Shown in pieces: positions 9,780-20,889 of a DNA stretch of 64,000 bases (the stretch's first letter is position 1; every line of letters starts with the position of its first letter). The DNA is from Corinectria fuckeliana (taxonomy: Eukaryota > Ascomycota > Sordariomycetes > Hypocreales > Nectriaceae): assembly GCA_019137255.1 (NCBI GenBank), contig WPDH01000313.1:1-64000 (forward strand), written 5' to 3'. The translations under genes and the position numbers were made by a program. Below the pieces are notes generated by a model that made no database searches, was not told the DNA's origin, and saw only the letters and a program-made list of their open reading frames with translations.

Positions 9780-11739
9780 ATGGCAAGCCTCACTCAGAGA
9801 ATCAAAGAGGCGGCCGTCCTCCCAGCTGACGAGTCCCGCCAGGAGGAGACAACGTCGTGGTGCAATCGGGATCTGGTCCCTCTGCCCCCCACTAGACGAA
9901 CCTGGGGATGGTTCAACTTCTTCGGTGCGCAGTCTCTGTAAGTCGACGACTCCTGCCGCCCGGTTGCAGAATCGTTATGCTAATAACGTCTCTCTCCTTC
10001 AGTGGTGCGCTTAACGTGGCAACATGGCAGACCCCCAACACCTTCCTGACACAGGGTTTGTCCGTGGGCCAAGCCATGGCCATCATCGTCGTGTCGCGAT
10101 TCATCGTCTCGTTATTTGCTTGCGTCATTGCTTGGTGCGGCTTGACCTGGCACGTCGGCTTCACGGTCCAGAATAGATTTACCTGGGGAATGCGAGGAGC
10201 ATATATCCCTCTTCTTCAGCGGTGCTTGCTGAACTTTATCTGGACTGCTATTCAGTGTAAGTTGACGCTTTATTCTGATTAAATACTGTAAACAAACTAA
10301 CGTAGCCGTGTGCAGGTTGGAATGGTGGCAGGCTGGTATCGTAAGTCCGATTCACATCATCTCATACATATTTTTGAGTTGGTTACTGACCCATGAGGCT
10401 ATAGAGTATGCCTCACCGCGTTATGGCCATCTTTCCAACGGATCCCCAACACTCTGGCTGATAACGTGCCGACAACAACGCATGAAATGGTTGGCTTCAT
10501 CGTGTTCTGGGTCCTCTCTGTCCCGTTCCTCTTCATCCAACCGGAAAGGTTCAAGAAGCCCTTCTTCGTATCCAGCGTCGGCTGCGGCCTTGCCATGCTT
10601 GCCATGATGATTTGGGCCTTGAGTGTGGCCAAGGGAGTGGGTCCCGTCTTCTACCGAGGCGAGGATGTCCCATCGACATCGCGATGGAGTATTTCTTGGC
10701 TCATGATGGCCGGTCTGAACCAAGCCATTGGACAGAAGGTCGCAGGAATGACGAACGAGAGCGATTTCTCCCGTTACGCAAACAGCCACCTCGCCTTTGT
10801 CATTGGCACGGTCTCTATGCAGTGGGTGGTCGGTATTGTCGTCTCTCTTGGTGGCTTGGTCACCACGGCTGCATGCCAGATCATCTACGGGGAGATCTGG
10901 TGGAACCCGCCTGATCTCATGATGGTGATGATGGACAGTGAGTTGCTTTCGGCACTGGGAGTCCCTGATGCTAACCTTGGACAGACGGTAACGGATCTTC
11001 CGGCTCGCGCGCGGCTGTGTTCATCCTATCGCTTGCGTTCATGTTCGCCATTCTCTTCCAGAACGTCTGTGGTAACGTCGTTGCCGGTGGGATCGACTTG
11101 GCTGGTATCTTCCCGAGGTACATCGATATCCGCCGGGGCGCCATCATCACATTCCTGGGCACGTGGATTATTCAACCGTGGCAGCTGATCAACCGCGCTT
11201 CTACATTTGTCGCTGTTCTTAGCTCTTTCTCTGTGTTCCTGACTCCCCTGTTAGGCGTCATGATCTGTGATTACTTCTTCATTCGCCACCAGAAGATCAA
11301 GCTCAGTCACCTGTATCATCCCAAAGGCTCAGATTATTGGTTCACGCACGGTGTCAACTGGCGAGTAGTCCCCTGCTGGGTCGCTGGGTGGGCTCCCACG
11401 ATAGGAGGCCTTATTGTCAGTGTCGGCGAGCAGGAAGACGCCCCGGCCGCGCTCTTTCAGCTGTACTACACCGCTTTCTTCATCGGCCTAAGCATTTCGT
11501 TCACGCTCTTCTATGCTGTCAACTTCTTCTTCCCGATCACCGGCGCTGGCGAATTTGACCAATACGATGACTGGGCGACCTTCACGACTGAGGAAGCAGC
11601 CAAACTCGGAATCGTGCCAAATTATAACGCTGAGGAACTGGCCAACAACAGTATGGGCGCCTCTGGCTACAGACATCGCGCCCCGCAACCCCAAACAGAG
11701 AAGGAGTTGGAAGCAGGAGCACCTGTTGTTGTGGGATGA
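9780..11739 (+). CDS. NCS1-family nucleobase/hydantoin/allantoin permease
   Basis: Five exons (9780-9937, 10003-10256, 10316-10340, 10405-10937, 10985-11739), including a 25-bp micro-exon, give 574 residues; all junctions are GT-AG and frame-consistent. The N-terminus is cytoplasmic (SWCNRDLVPLPPTRRTWGWFNF), matching the family's opening motif before TM1. Then follow TM segments with LSVGQAMAIIVVSRFIVSL, the TM3 substrate region (WHVGFTVQNRFTWGMRGAYI), IQCWNGGRLV, and the TM10-12 portion (FSVFLTPLLGVMICDYFFIR, HPKGSDYWFTHGVNW). NCS1 carriers are 12-TM cation symporters for uracil, uridine, allantoin, cytosine or, in bacterial Mhp1, hydantoins. The hydantoinase partner and GATA-rich promoter make hydantoin or allantoin the best guess. 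The ATG at 9780 is chosen because it precedes the conserved motif and gives a normal family length. It appears intact. Confidence 0.9.
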
Positions 11740-11841
11740 TCTGCTGAGCCTTGCAATTAACACTGGTAAATATTATTAAACTGAGTAAGCTATAGTTACT
11801 AGACACTCTTTAAGAAGGAGAAGAGAAGGATCTGCTCTGAT

Positions 11842-12176
11842 TTAGCTACTGATGGTCGAGAGGAGTCTCTGGATTGACGTATCGCTCATTGTCCCTTGAC
11901 ACTGCCACGAGTTCTTCCCAACTTCTACCCTCTGAAGGTCACAGACCTGGTTCTCCGTCGTGACAATCTGACTTGCGTCATCATATACCTTCACATCCTC
12001 TAGGCGATGTCTCAAAGAGGCCGACACCTCGGCGGTAGGTGATTTATCGCTGGAGGAAGGCTGATTCGGTGACGCCCTCTTGCGCCGTTTACTTGCAGGT
12101 GATTGTAGGGATGATACCGAGTTGACACTTGCAGGGCTAGCCTTGCAATTGACTCAGTCTGCATTCGAATTTTCTT
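11842..12176 (-). pseudogene. Unrecognised 3' coding fragment with basic, Ser/Pro-rich segment
   Basis: A minus-strand frame open for about 110 codons ends at 11842. It has a serine-rich stretch, a basic cluster (SKRRKRASPN, nuclear-signal-like) and ends in LLSTISS. The only methionine near the start (12027) lies inside this composition, so an upstream part seems missing. No family is recognised; it could be the 3' end of a lost gene for a nuclear protein. Confidence 0.3.
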
Positions 12177-12507
12177 TTAGCAGGGTTTCTTAGTCGGTGG
12201 GAGCCCTGTTCCTGGTTCCACCCGTCTGTCTACGTTTGAGAAGGCCTTTGGTGGGATTCCATAAGACGTGATAGTAGCTTATGCAATTATAGGGTTTCAT
12301 ATCCTTTGGCATAGCAACTAGTCCACAACCTTTGGCACTCATTATTCAATGCTCAAGACACGACTATCCTAGCTCTAGACAGCGCTTGGCTCCTGCTACC
12401 CTCACCATGGACGAGATGTATGCTTCCATCACGAGTCTGTCCGGCAGGGTATACTCTCGCCGGCAGATCCCGACACTGCCGGTCCCGAAATCCCAGGCAC
12501 GGCCGGT

Positions 12508-14412
12508 ATGTCCTCCGTCTTCGGGCCCAGATTGTGCCGCTATTGCAGCAAGCTCTTTGCTGCTCTCGAAGGGACCTATAACTGGTACTGGGGCGATACG
12601 GAAAGCGCACACGTTGCCTTGGCTCCCTCGCTGTCGGTTTTTCTAGAGTCTCTAGAATCCGGCTGTCAGCTCTGCCATATCCTCCAGCGCACGATTTGGG
12701 GACGTTCTCCTGATGCAGAGGCTTTGAAAGGGCTTTCGTTTTCTTTAGATGGGCCCTCCTGCACCCCGCATCCGCCGCATGCCCCCGAGAGATTCAGCAT
12801 CAACATACATGAAGGTGATGGACATTATCACTTCTCGCTAATAGGCTGTGAGTCCAATAACCTGGTCACTCCAACCCCAGGATTTAGGGAACGGCCTGGT
12901 ATAAAAGTAAATCGTATTAACCGAGCCTCGCCTAGCTCTCGCCGCGGAAGGAGGTTCGGCGGCGAATTGAGACACAGAAAATGACGCAGAAACAAGTGGT
13001 AGCAGTGCCTATCAAGCCCAGTCCATGACAACAGATGACACAAGCACCTGGGAGCTCTGTCGGTCCTGGATAGCCCAATGCCTCGAGAGCCACGGAGGAT
13101 GCAAACCCCGTGACGCTGTGCCCTGGTGGCCGACCCGTCTTCTGTATATCGGGGACCTCTCTGGGAAGGAGCTCGACTCTCTCTTCGTAAATATACAAGG
13201 AACTAGCACGAACCGCCCAAGTGGGCCATATATGACGCTCAGCCACTGTTGGGGAGACGGCCGCGGGCTCCTAAGACTCACCGTTGAAAGCTACCATCAC
13301 ATGCTGTCTGGAATTCCCTTGACTCAGTTCCCTAAGACTTTCAGAGACCCGAGACGCGCATCTTCTTCGACTCGACAATGTGGAAGAGGGCTGTTGAGGA
13401 CGCGCCGCTGAACCAACGCGCCTGGGTCGTCCATGAAAGGCTTCTATCCCCGCGGCAGATTCACTGTGGCCAGCATCAGCTTCTGTGGGAGTGCAGGGAG
13501 AGATCGGCATGTGAGTCGTTCCCGGACAAAGTCCTCTTCCAGACGCGGTACTACGATGCGAAACCCACCCCGGCCGCGCTGAAGCGCCTAAATGTAATCG
13601 TGGCCGACATCCAGCGCCTGCGATCGCAGATGCCTAGAGATTCCAAATCGTTTCCAGCCCAGGCGCTTGCCGATAGGGGGTTTGTCTATAGCGCTTCCCG
13701 TAGGCCTCTACAGATGAGCCGATCGAGTTTAAGCGATCTCTCTGGGCGGCAGCCTAATGGCAAAGACTACAGCCTACCAGAACACCTTCAAAACCTTGCA
13801 GATGAGTTGTATGAGTGCTGGAAGATCCCAGTCCGACAATATTCCGCATGCAGCCTATCATTCCGGACGGGCAAGCTGATCGCAATCTCGGGGGTGGCAA
13901 CATTGATCCAGGGGGCCCTCGGGGGGATAGATTTATATGTTGCTGGGCTCTGGCTGAAACACCTACCATACCAACTCCTCTGGCGGCGTGCTAATTTCTC
14001 GGAGGACCCCGGGCACTCACGCTACGACATAGCTCCCTCTTGGAGCTGGGCATCTTGCGCGGCGGAGGTCCACGGTCCCGACACGCCTTTCGTCACCTCA
14101 TACAACGAAAATACCTCAATTGCAGACATTGTCGAAGTCTCTGTTGGCTGCCCCCTACAGGAGATGCCGAGGCCGGCCGGAGCTCCAACAGCTGAACTGC
14201 GCATCTGTTGCCTGATGTATAAGATTCACTGTCTCCCTGACTATTACTTCTGGTACATTTTATGTGCGCCTTTCAACCCAGAGAGGCTCGAGGAAGAGGC
14301 ACGAACACAGGGGATACAAATCAACTTTTCGGGCTTGGACAATTTCCTAGACAATACCCAAGCGAGCCAGCTCTTAGATCAAGGATATCTCATACCCATA
14401 ACTAAGGGATAA
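12508..14412 (+). pseudogene. HET-domain (heterokaryon incompatibility) gene lacking the domain core
   Basis: The N-terminal part (LCRYCSKLFAAL, LESGCQLCHILQ) is the cysteine-containing lead region typical of fungal HET proteins. After a frame change or intron near 12960-13025 comes CRSWIAQCLESHGGC, RLLYIGD and the HET start PYMTLSHCWGD, then IPLTQFPKTFRD. The sequence passes directly, in a shifted frame at about 13346, to TRIFFDSTMWKRAVEDAPLNQRAWVVHERLLSPR, which lies downstream of the HET core. The central block (the Y-L-W-I-D-S-L-C-I region) is missing, roughly 180-200 bp. The C-terminal half remains open to 14412 (YDIAPSWSWASC is family-typical). Intact HET proteins trigger incompatibility cell death; this copy probably cannot. 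Alternative: an unannotated intron structure, but the core residues are nowhere in the window. Confidence 0.75.
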
Positions 14413-14701
14413 AGGGATTTACTGTTTCCCGAGGAATACTATAATTAGGTCTATATATATATATATATATATATAATGCCTTTATTGTATTCTCTATTAC
14501 CTATAGTAATTTGGGTGTGAAAGAGGGAAGACTATAAAATATGGGCAGAAATGGGGGGGGGGGGGGGGGGTCACATATACTGTATACCTAGCAATCCGAT
14601 GCTATATACCTAGCAAGACTCTTAATAAAAGCCGGTCAAGATTTCATTAAAAGCTGCCGAAGGAACATATGCAGGCTGGACAAACTCTGCTATGATCATG
14701 G
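14413..14701. repeat. Spacer with TA microsatellite and poly-G run
   Basis: Contains a TA dinucleotide tract at about 14452-14475 and an uninterrupted 18-base G run at 14553-14570. No gene is seen. The G run resembles the homopolymers beside assembly gaps but has no Ns. Confidence 0.7.
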
Positions 14702-15260
14702 TCATCTCCTCGCCGACCAGCTAGACCTTGACGAAAAGGTGAAGATGATGATGGCTCGGGCTTGTCCCCAGGGCACACCCAAACCACCTAGGACCTCGGG
14801 CAAGATAGAAGTATCAGCCTCGCCGTCTGTTGACTCGGATCGCAATGCCTTGGCAACCTCGGGTGGCAGTCGGACAACAAGCTCGACGCCGTAAGCAAGA
14901 AGCAGTTTCTTCGTCTCGAGTGTTGGCCTGCACAGGGGCAAGACCGAATCCTCCGAGATAGGGGCAGGACTGTCTTGAGACCGCTGACGTCCCTGATTCC
15001 CCAACATGTCAGAACTGCCTTGCTGCTCATCAAGCGTTGACTTACCAAAGCCCTCGGCGGATATCAAAGGCCTGCATGCCTCGATACTTGACCTCGATGA
15101 CAACGTCCTTCATCCAAGCTGGAACGTCGCCCATCTTTTTATCTTTAACATGATTGAGTCCAAACTGTGACCACGTCTTGTTTTGCTCATGCCCGTCTGC
15201 AGATGAGCTGGAGAAGAGGGGGCGAGAAACTGAAGCTCCTGGTCTTGCTCGGCGAACCAC
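14702..15260 (-). CDS. Hypothetical protein, two-exon 3' part
   Basis: Minus-strand exons 15046-15260 and 14702-14936 are joined by a GT-AG intron (14937-15045). The splice preserves one frame, reading DVVIEVKYRGMQAFDIRRGLW then PTLETKKLLLAYGVELVV. The second half is acidic and ends in a Ser/Arg-rich tail. The start is uncertain: the frame has a methionine at 15260, but another open frame overlaps upstream (15187-15414) and an additional intron may exist. I do not recognise the family. Conserved-looking splice sites argue that it is or was a real gene. Confidence 0.4.
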
Positions 15261-16120
15261 CTATGATCCAGTCATTTGAAGCTGATTCGTAACCAGACAA
15301 ATAGTGGAGGGGCAAGTAGGTCCTGTCAATCTCTTTCTGATGCGTCGGTCTGTCTCGTAGTGCGCAGGGCATGTTGTTCCTATCGTAGTCCCCAAAAGTT
15401 AAACCCCCTGTCAAGTCGAGCTCATGAAGAGCTCAGCACACTAGTCTAGCAGCGGGAGAGATCAACGCAGGTGTTCGTAGAAGCCGAGCCGGCCCTAGGG
15501 GGCTCTACGTAGGATACTTGTACTACAGATGCGAGGGTTACGAGAGAGGAAGGGCGCGCTATAGCAAGAATCCGGGGTTTTATTTGATCTCATTGCACTA
15601 GTCAAGCGATGCCTACTCAAGCTACTCTCTTGAAGTAACTGGTTTGTGGTGGCATAAACTGAATCTCCCGCCCCCTACTCCTCAATCTCTAGAAGTCGCC
15701 ATTACCATCCTCGTGAGTCCAGAGCCTGAAACTCGCATAAGCCTTGGTCATACGGTTCGTTCTGGGCCAGCTGGAATGATGGGCTGTAGCCACCTGCAGC
15801 TTCGGATGTTGCGGCCATCCCCTGCAGCCGCCGAGTGTGTCTCTCCACTCCTGAATCGTTCTCCTCCATCTCTGCCTTAACCTGTTCGTCGCGCTTCGAT
15901 CTGGATCGCGACCGTGGCCATCGCCACTGCGCCCAGGGGATATGTGGCTTAGTGGCATCATTTTTAGGGAAAACTTGTTGCGCTTTCTATAAAGTCTCGA
16001 AAGACGATCCTATAGCCTTTTCGCAATATGATCGGCAACGTACAAGCTCTGATATTCACAGAAGCTGCTTCTGAGGCAACCCCCCACCTGATATTGCCGA
16101 TAAGTGCAGCGAAGTTTGCG
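15261..16120. other. Spacer without recognisable gene
   Basis: Only short overlapping open frames without family signatures. No repeat or RNA gene is recognised. Confidence 0.4.
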
Positions 16121-16567
16121 TCATACAGGAATACCCTTCGCTGGCAGGCGGGTCCCTGTTACCGTGGCGAATCGCGAAGCAACCTGGACATCTTGGGGGC
16201 CCCTTTGTTGAGTATCCACAACGCCTTTAGCTGTCCAATACTTACTCTTACGGATCATCGGCATCAACAACTGATAATCGGATGGCACTGCGACCTTGGC
16301 GGTGAGTGCGCGGAGGACGCCTGTGCCAAGAGCGACTTTAGGGATGGTATGCGAGGATATGTACTTATCGTAGGCATGTTGCACAACCTGGAACTCGAGA
16401 TTTTTGCGGGTGGCCAGCCGCCAAGAAGAACAGGGGGCTTTGTTTTCGGCTTCGTGGCTCGGACATTCCAAGTTACCCGGCGGGTTAGAGCCGACGGGAT
16501 CATCGGTCTCCACCCCCGCCGGCATTTCCTCCGCCGACCCCCTGGTATACTCCGAGGAGGATTAGAT
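16121..16567 (-). CDS. Unrecognised open frame
   Basis: A minus-strand frame of about 145 codons, open upstream of its first ATG (16525). The N-terminal side is acidic and Pro/Ser-rich; later parts are mixed (FQVVQHAYDKYISSHTIPKV). No domain, signal peptide or membrane segment is evident. It may be a 3' exon of a decayed gene or a chance frame; the upstream NmrA-like gene runs away from it. Confidence 0.25.
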
Positions 16568-16745
16568 CACAAAGTCCGAGACAAACAAGTTGTTCGTGCA
16601 CCGCTCCGCCTCGCCGCACATCGAACTCAATCCATCTCGAATCGAAACCACCCTTAGCGTCTTGCGCCTTGCTTGTCCCTTTACCGAATTGCTGGCACTT
16701 AGGAGCTGACTACCACCTACCTTGTCTGCCTTCATTGAACCAACC

Positions 16746-17804
16746 ATGTCGAATCCTAGAAAGCTTCTCATCACAGGCGCAACAGGCCAGTACGCTCGTT
16801 TGGCCATCGAGGAGCTACTGTCTAAAGGCTTCCCGGCTGCATCCTTGTTGCTCGTCAGTCGCAACCTGTCGCAGCTCTCTGCATATGTCGCACAAGGCGC
16901 AACTGTCCGACAGGGTTCTTTCGATGACCCTTTGGATGACCTTGCCGCTGCATTCACTGGTGCAGCCACGATGCTGCTGATTGCCACCTCCAAAGCAGGC
17001 GAAAGATTGCCACAGCATCAGCAAGCTGTAGACGCTGCCAAAAGAGCGGGTGTCCATCACATCGTCTACACCTCCTTTGTCGGAACGGATTTGACAGATC
17101 ATGAGGCTCTAGTTGTTAGAGAGCATAAGGCTACAGGTTTGCAACTCCGGTCTGTCGTTTACTATGCCTCTCTAAACTTATTTCACTGGCAGAGACTATG
17201 ATCCGCAGGAGTGGCCTACGATGGACAATGCTTCGTGATGCGCAGTATGCAGAGGCAATAACTGACGTTGTCATCCCGACAGCACTCAAGCACGGCAAGT
17301 TGCAATCAAACTCTGCGGATGGCCACATGGCTTTCATAAGCAGGTACGATTGTGTCTCGGTCGCAGTAGCGGTTCTCAGCAATCCCACACTTCACTACGA
17401 TAAAGTGTACCATGTCACCGGGCCGGAGCTTCTTAACTGGACTGATGTGGCTCGTATCATCAGCACTGTTCATGGTGCAGATATTAAATATGAGGCAACA
17501 AGTGAGGAAGAGCAATTTGCCATCTTTGATCGATTGGGCGTTCCCAGAAGAGCCACGAACATCATTAACCCGTATGTCCCAGATGCCCTTTCATCTACAC
17601 CCACCCTCAATGATGCCCGGGCGCAGAAGACTGACTATGAATAGAGAGCATCCTTGGCATAGCACTGATATGGTGTCCTTTTCCAAGGCAGTAAGGTTGG
17701 GGCAGATGGCTTTCATATCCGATGATGTCGAAAAGCTTACCGGCCGCAAGCCAGCATCGCTCGAGGAAGTCATCAGACGAAAGGCCGGTGAAGTCAAAAA
17801 ATAA
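16746..17804 (+). CDS. NmrA-like / SDR-family NAD(P)-binding oxidoreductase
   Basis: Three exons (16746-17136, 17193-17571, 17645-17804) with GT-AG introns encode 309 residues. The N-terminus is a Rossmann fold: KLLITGATGQYARLAIEELL carries the G-A-T-G-x-x-A dinucleotide loop, followed by LLVSRNLSQL and the strand AATMLLIATS. YTSFVG and the conserved TMIRRSGLRWTMLRD segment are typical of NmrA/quinone-oxidoreductase-2-like atypical SDRs, as is YHVTGPELLNWTDVA. Such enzymes reduce quinones or act as redox sensors; substrate is unknown. The Tyr-x-x-x-Lys of classical SDRs is absent, as usual for this subgroup. The ATG at 16746 immediately precedes the nucleotide-binding loop and is the natural start. 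No membrane or secretion signal. It appears intact. Confidence 0.87.
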
Positions 17805-18242
17805 GAGCATTGTCAAGAAAAGCCGAGTATTTAAAGTAAACATTCTGGTTAGTTGCGAAAGAACATCCCGCATACCCTTGCTTTGTATTATACTCGGAGC
17901 TTTGTCGCATTACGCAAATCCATATTAAGATATTTGAAGTGAGTGAAATTTTACATCTGATAGATGCCGTAAAGCCGTCGGTGTATGCTCGACTTCTGTA
18001 AGTCTTGACGTCTCTCAAATGTTTATCTACGTATCCAACGAAAGTTCTACTGGGCATGAAGAGGCGGTTGCCGGAGGTATAGACATGACTTGATGTATGA
18101 GACATTTCTACTTAGCACGGGTTGTACATATCCACACCTCCATCACCGAGGACGTCTAAGCATCCAGTTGCTTTTGAGGTAAATGATGCTATGCTAAATA
18201 GGCTAACATGGACAATACGACTACGTGTACTCCTCAGTCCCG
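17805..18242. other. Convergent spacer
   Basis: Nothing recognised between the NmrA-like gene and the hydrolase relic. Confidence 0.4.
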
Positions 18243-18830
18243 CTAGGAGCTAAATCGTGACAGATGTTGTCGAATCAGTTCCTGACCGACTTCTGGTGCT
18301 TCAGCATAAACTTCGTGCCCGAGACTATTAATGAGTTTGATCGACGTCGATTTTATGTGGCTGGCTGCGTATTCGGGCTCTTCTGAGGGCACTGCCGCAC
18401 TGTTTGTCAGAGCCAGAATGAGCACTGGGCACCCTTTCTCCTTTAATAGCGGGTTTCTCGTGTTGAGCTTTGACAGGAAGGAGGCGTATCCTGCCATCCC
18501 TTCGGCATGACTACTAGCCACCTCATCCAATCATCACCTCTGATATTCAGGGCTGCTTTATGGTGAGGTTACTGCCTGTCCAGGAAGTGCTTCTGCCCAA
18601 CCCCGTGAGCCTAATTACATTATAGCCTCCAGCCAGCTATTCTTCTCCATCGCAAGAAACTTTAATTTGTCTTCCGGCAGATACTTCAGGGTTGAGTAGG
18701 TAATTAGTGATAAAACTGTGGAAGCCGTGCATGGCCAATCTGCCCAGACGTCTGTTCCCCCAGGAAGTGCACTGTCTTGATGCCTATACTATGGATAAAC
18801 TCCATAATATCAATTGTACTTGTAGTTGTT
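18243..18830 (-). pseudogene. Decayed alpha/beta-hydrolase
   Basis: Pieces of one hydrolase appear in order on the minus strand. Near 18725-18790, IGIKTVHFLGEQTSGQIGHA resembles the strand and nucleophile-elbow region of the fold. Near 18625-18690, YLPEDKLKFLAMEKNSW is followed by a stop. The 3' part (18243-18530) reads KGCPVLILALTNSAAVPSEE and ends LGHEVYAEAPEVGQEL, the segment containing the catalytic-histidine turn (GHEV). Stops and frame changes separate the pieces and no start is found. It is not functional as read. Confidence 0.6.
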
Positions 18831-19119
18831 TTCATAGAGAGCTGTCTCTTCCAAACAGGGTGTGAGTTGCCTCGGGTAGGACGGTTTTCCTATGGCCTCA
18901 GAGATCGCGACACAACATAGTCGCGGGAGAGGGTGGGAACCTAGTGGTACCAAAAATTGCCGGTTCGACCAAATCCAATGTTGAATCAAGAGGACTTGTT
19001 TTGCACTAAGAGGAAGCCGTGGATCGATAAATGAGTCTAAATAATAGTGATCGATCGGTCCGTTCGATGGTGTGACATGTAATTTCTCCCGGTCCAAATT
19101 AGATTTGCAAGGCATTCTT

Positions 19120-19353
19120 TTACTCCACGACGATGAATATGAAAGTTCGGAGTGAAGCAGGGAGCGCATGGCCAAGGTTGTGAATAACACGATAGCTGGA
19201 GTTAAGTGCCTTCAATAGCTCTTCCTCGTCTACTTGAGCGAACATCCGAGCGACTGCGATGCGGCGTTGGTAGATTTGGGATTGGGGTGCCGTTGCCAAG
19301 AAGTTGCAGTTCAAGAACGCGCAGCTTCTGCCCTTTTCCGTCACCGACGCCAA
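19120..19353 (-). CDS. Unrecognised small open frame
   Basis: 77 codons with a start, containing AFLNCNFLATAPQSQIYQRR and a hydrophobic tail. The composition looks protein-like but no family is recognised; it could be a fragment. Low confidence that it is expressed. Confidence 0.2.
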   Translation of the reverse strand: MASVTEKGRSCAFLNCNFLATAPQSQIYQRRIAVARMFAQVDEEELLKALNSSYRVIHNLGHALPASLRTFIFIVVE

Positions 19354-19704
19354 GATCGCGTCTTGGCTGGTTCTCGACCGGACGCGGGTTCCTTGAATCT
19401 AATACACGAGTTGGCCTCGGGCCGTGTTGACGTTAACGACGCCGTTGTGGCCCGGCTGTTTCGTAATGATGCAGTGTCCATCGGTGCACACCTCGGCGAG
19501 AGGATAGGACTTCTACTTATCATCCACCTTCTATTATCCTCCATCCACCCATCCATCATCGGATGATTTACATTAGAAGGGCTCGAGATACAGACTTCTT
19601 CAGAGGAATCTGTACTGGACACTAAGTTAGGTGTAGCCAGAGCAAGCCAGGGTTGCTCTACTACACCTAGCCCCAGTCATACCCTACACCAACCCCCGCT
19701 TCTT

Positions 19705-19887
19705 TGATAGTGGACAACAGGCTATGCGGCGGGGGTCTCCATCATTGTAGTGTAGTGATGGTGATGGTGGTGGGAGCTGGAGACTGGAGTCGGAGCTGAA
19801 GCTGGGAGCGGGCGGTGGGTGATGAAGAGTGAAGAAGAGGGGATCCATCTCGCGGGACAGATAAAGGGCATTGCAATTTCATCCACC
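19705..19887 (+). repeat. ~185-bp dispersed repeat, copy 1
   Basis: From TGATAGTGGACAAC to GCAATTTCATCCACC this stretch is closely similar to 41809-42009 in the same orientation, with indels in a GGTGATGG-rich middle section. An AGGGTTGC sequence lies just upstream at 19649-19656. Probably part of an inactive transposable element; no transposase is visible. Confidence 0.75.
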
Positions 19888-20889
19888 GTGTATTGTGTCG
19901 CCCTAGGTTGCTTATCTAATGCCCTAGCCTGCTCCACAAGCTGGTCTTGAATTCCTTTCTTGACGAGGATAAGAGGGAGTAAACTAAGATGGCTGGGAAG
20001 CATTAATGTAAACCTATGCAAGATGTTAATATTCGTTACTCGTCACTGTAACATGTCTTGCCTTCTTATTAGTAGTTTTCTAGGAAAGAAGCTCCAGCTG
20101 GTGTGAGATAGCATTGTCGGAGCTTGGGGCTGTTGGTCGGCTTAATGCAGATGCGTCAAGTAGTTTATATCAAGACTGAGTCTCGTCTTAAGCGACGCGT
20201 CGGTTGAGGATACTTCCTTGAGACTCTGGTGTGAAGGATCATCGGGTTTAATCCACCCCTACATCCCTAACCACAGACAGAAAACTGTTAATTGACCACT
20301 AGACTAAAAGTAATGCAGGCACCTTACACTTAGGTAGGTCATATCTCTCATAAAAGGTGGTCACCCACCAACAGAAACATCACAAGCCGCCCACACTAGG
20401 TGACTAAGAATGCGGGGGGGTTTCCGGGATTATGAGGGATTGTTTCCAAAACTAGGCGCCAGACGCCATGTAAAATAGCACAACTGATTCTTCTACCTCG
20501 GGGCGCATATATTAGATTTCTGCTAGCTGTGAACCTCTTACTTATTCATTGACAATATTGCTACGCTGTAAGATCTACTCCCCCCTACCCTCAAGCTTAG
20601 GGTCTGTTGAAGTGAAAGCTCTTGACGGTGGCAGCTTCACAGGAAACTTGGAAGCCATCCCTCAAGGTTCTACTTCCGCTCATTTTCGTACTCATGGGCT
20701 TTCTACATTCATTGTTGACCAAGTGGGGGTATATGCCGTGGGACATAGGCCTCAACTCTGTGTGTTCCCAGGCATCATCCATGTCGCTCTATCTCCCCCT
20801 AAACCAACACCCAACTCGCTAATTGAGCGACAAATCCAGGACTGCTCCAAATACTCTGCCTTCTACATCAGGCATTGGCTTGATGTTCT
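19888..20889. other. Gene-poor spacer
   Basis: No gene is recognised. A plus-strand open frame from about 20549 overlaps the antisense of an MFS remnant and has no family signature of its own. Confidence 0.4.
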
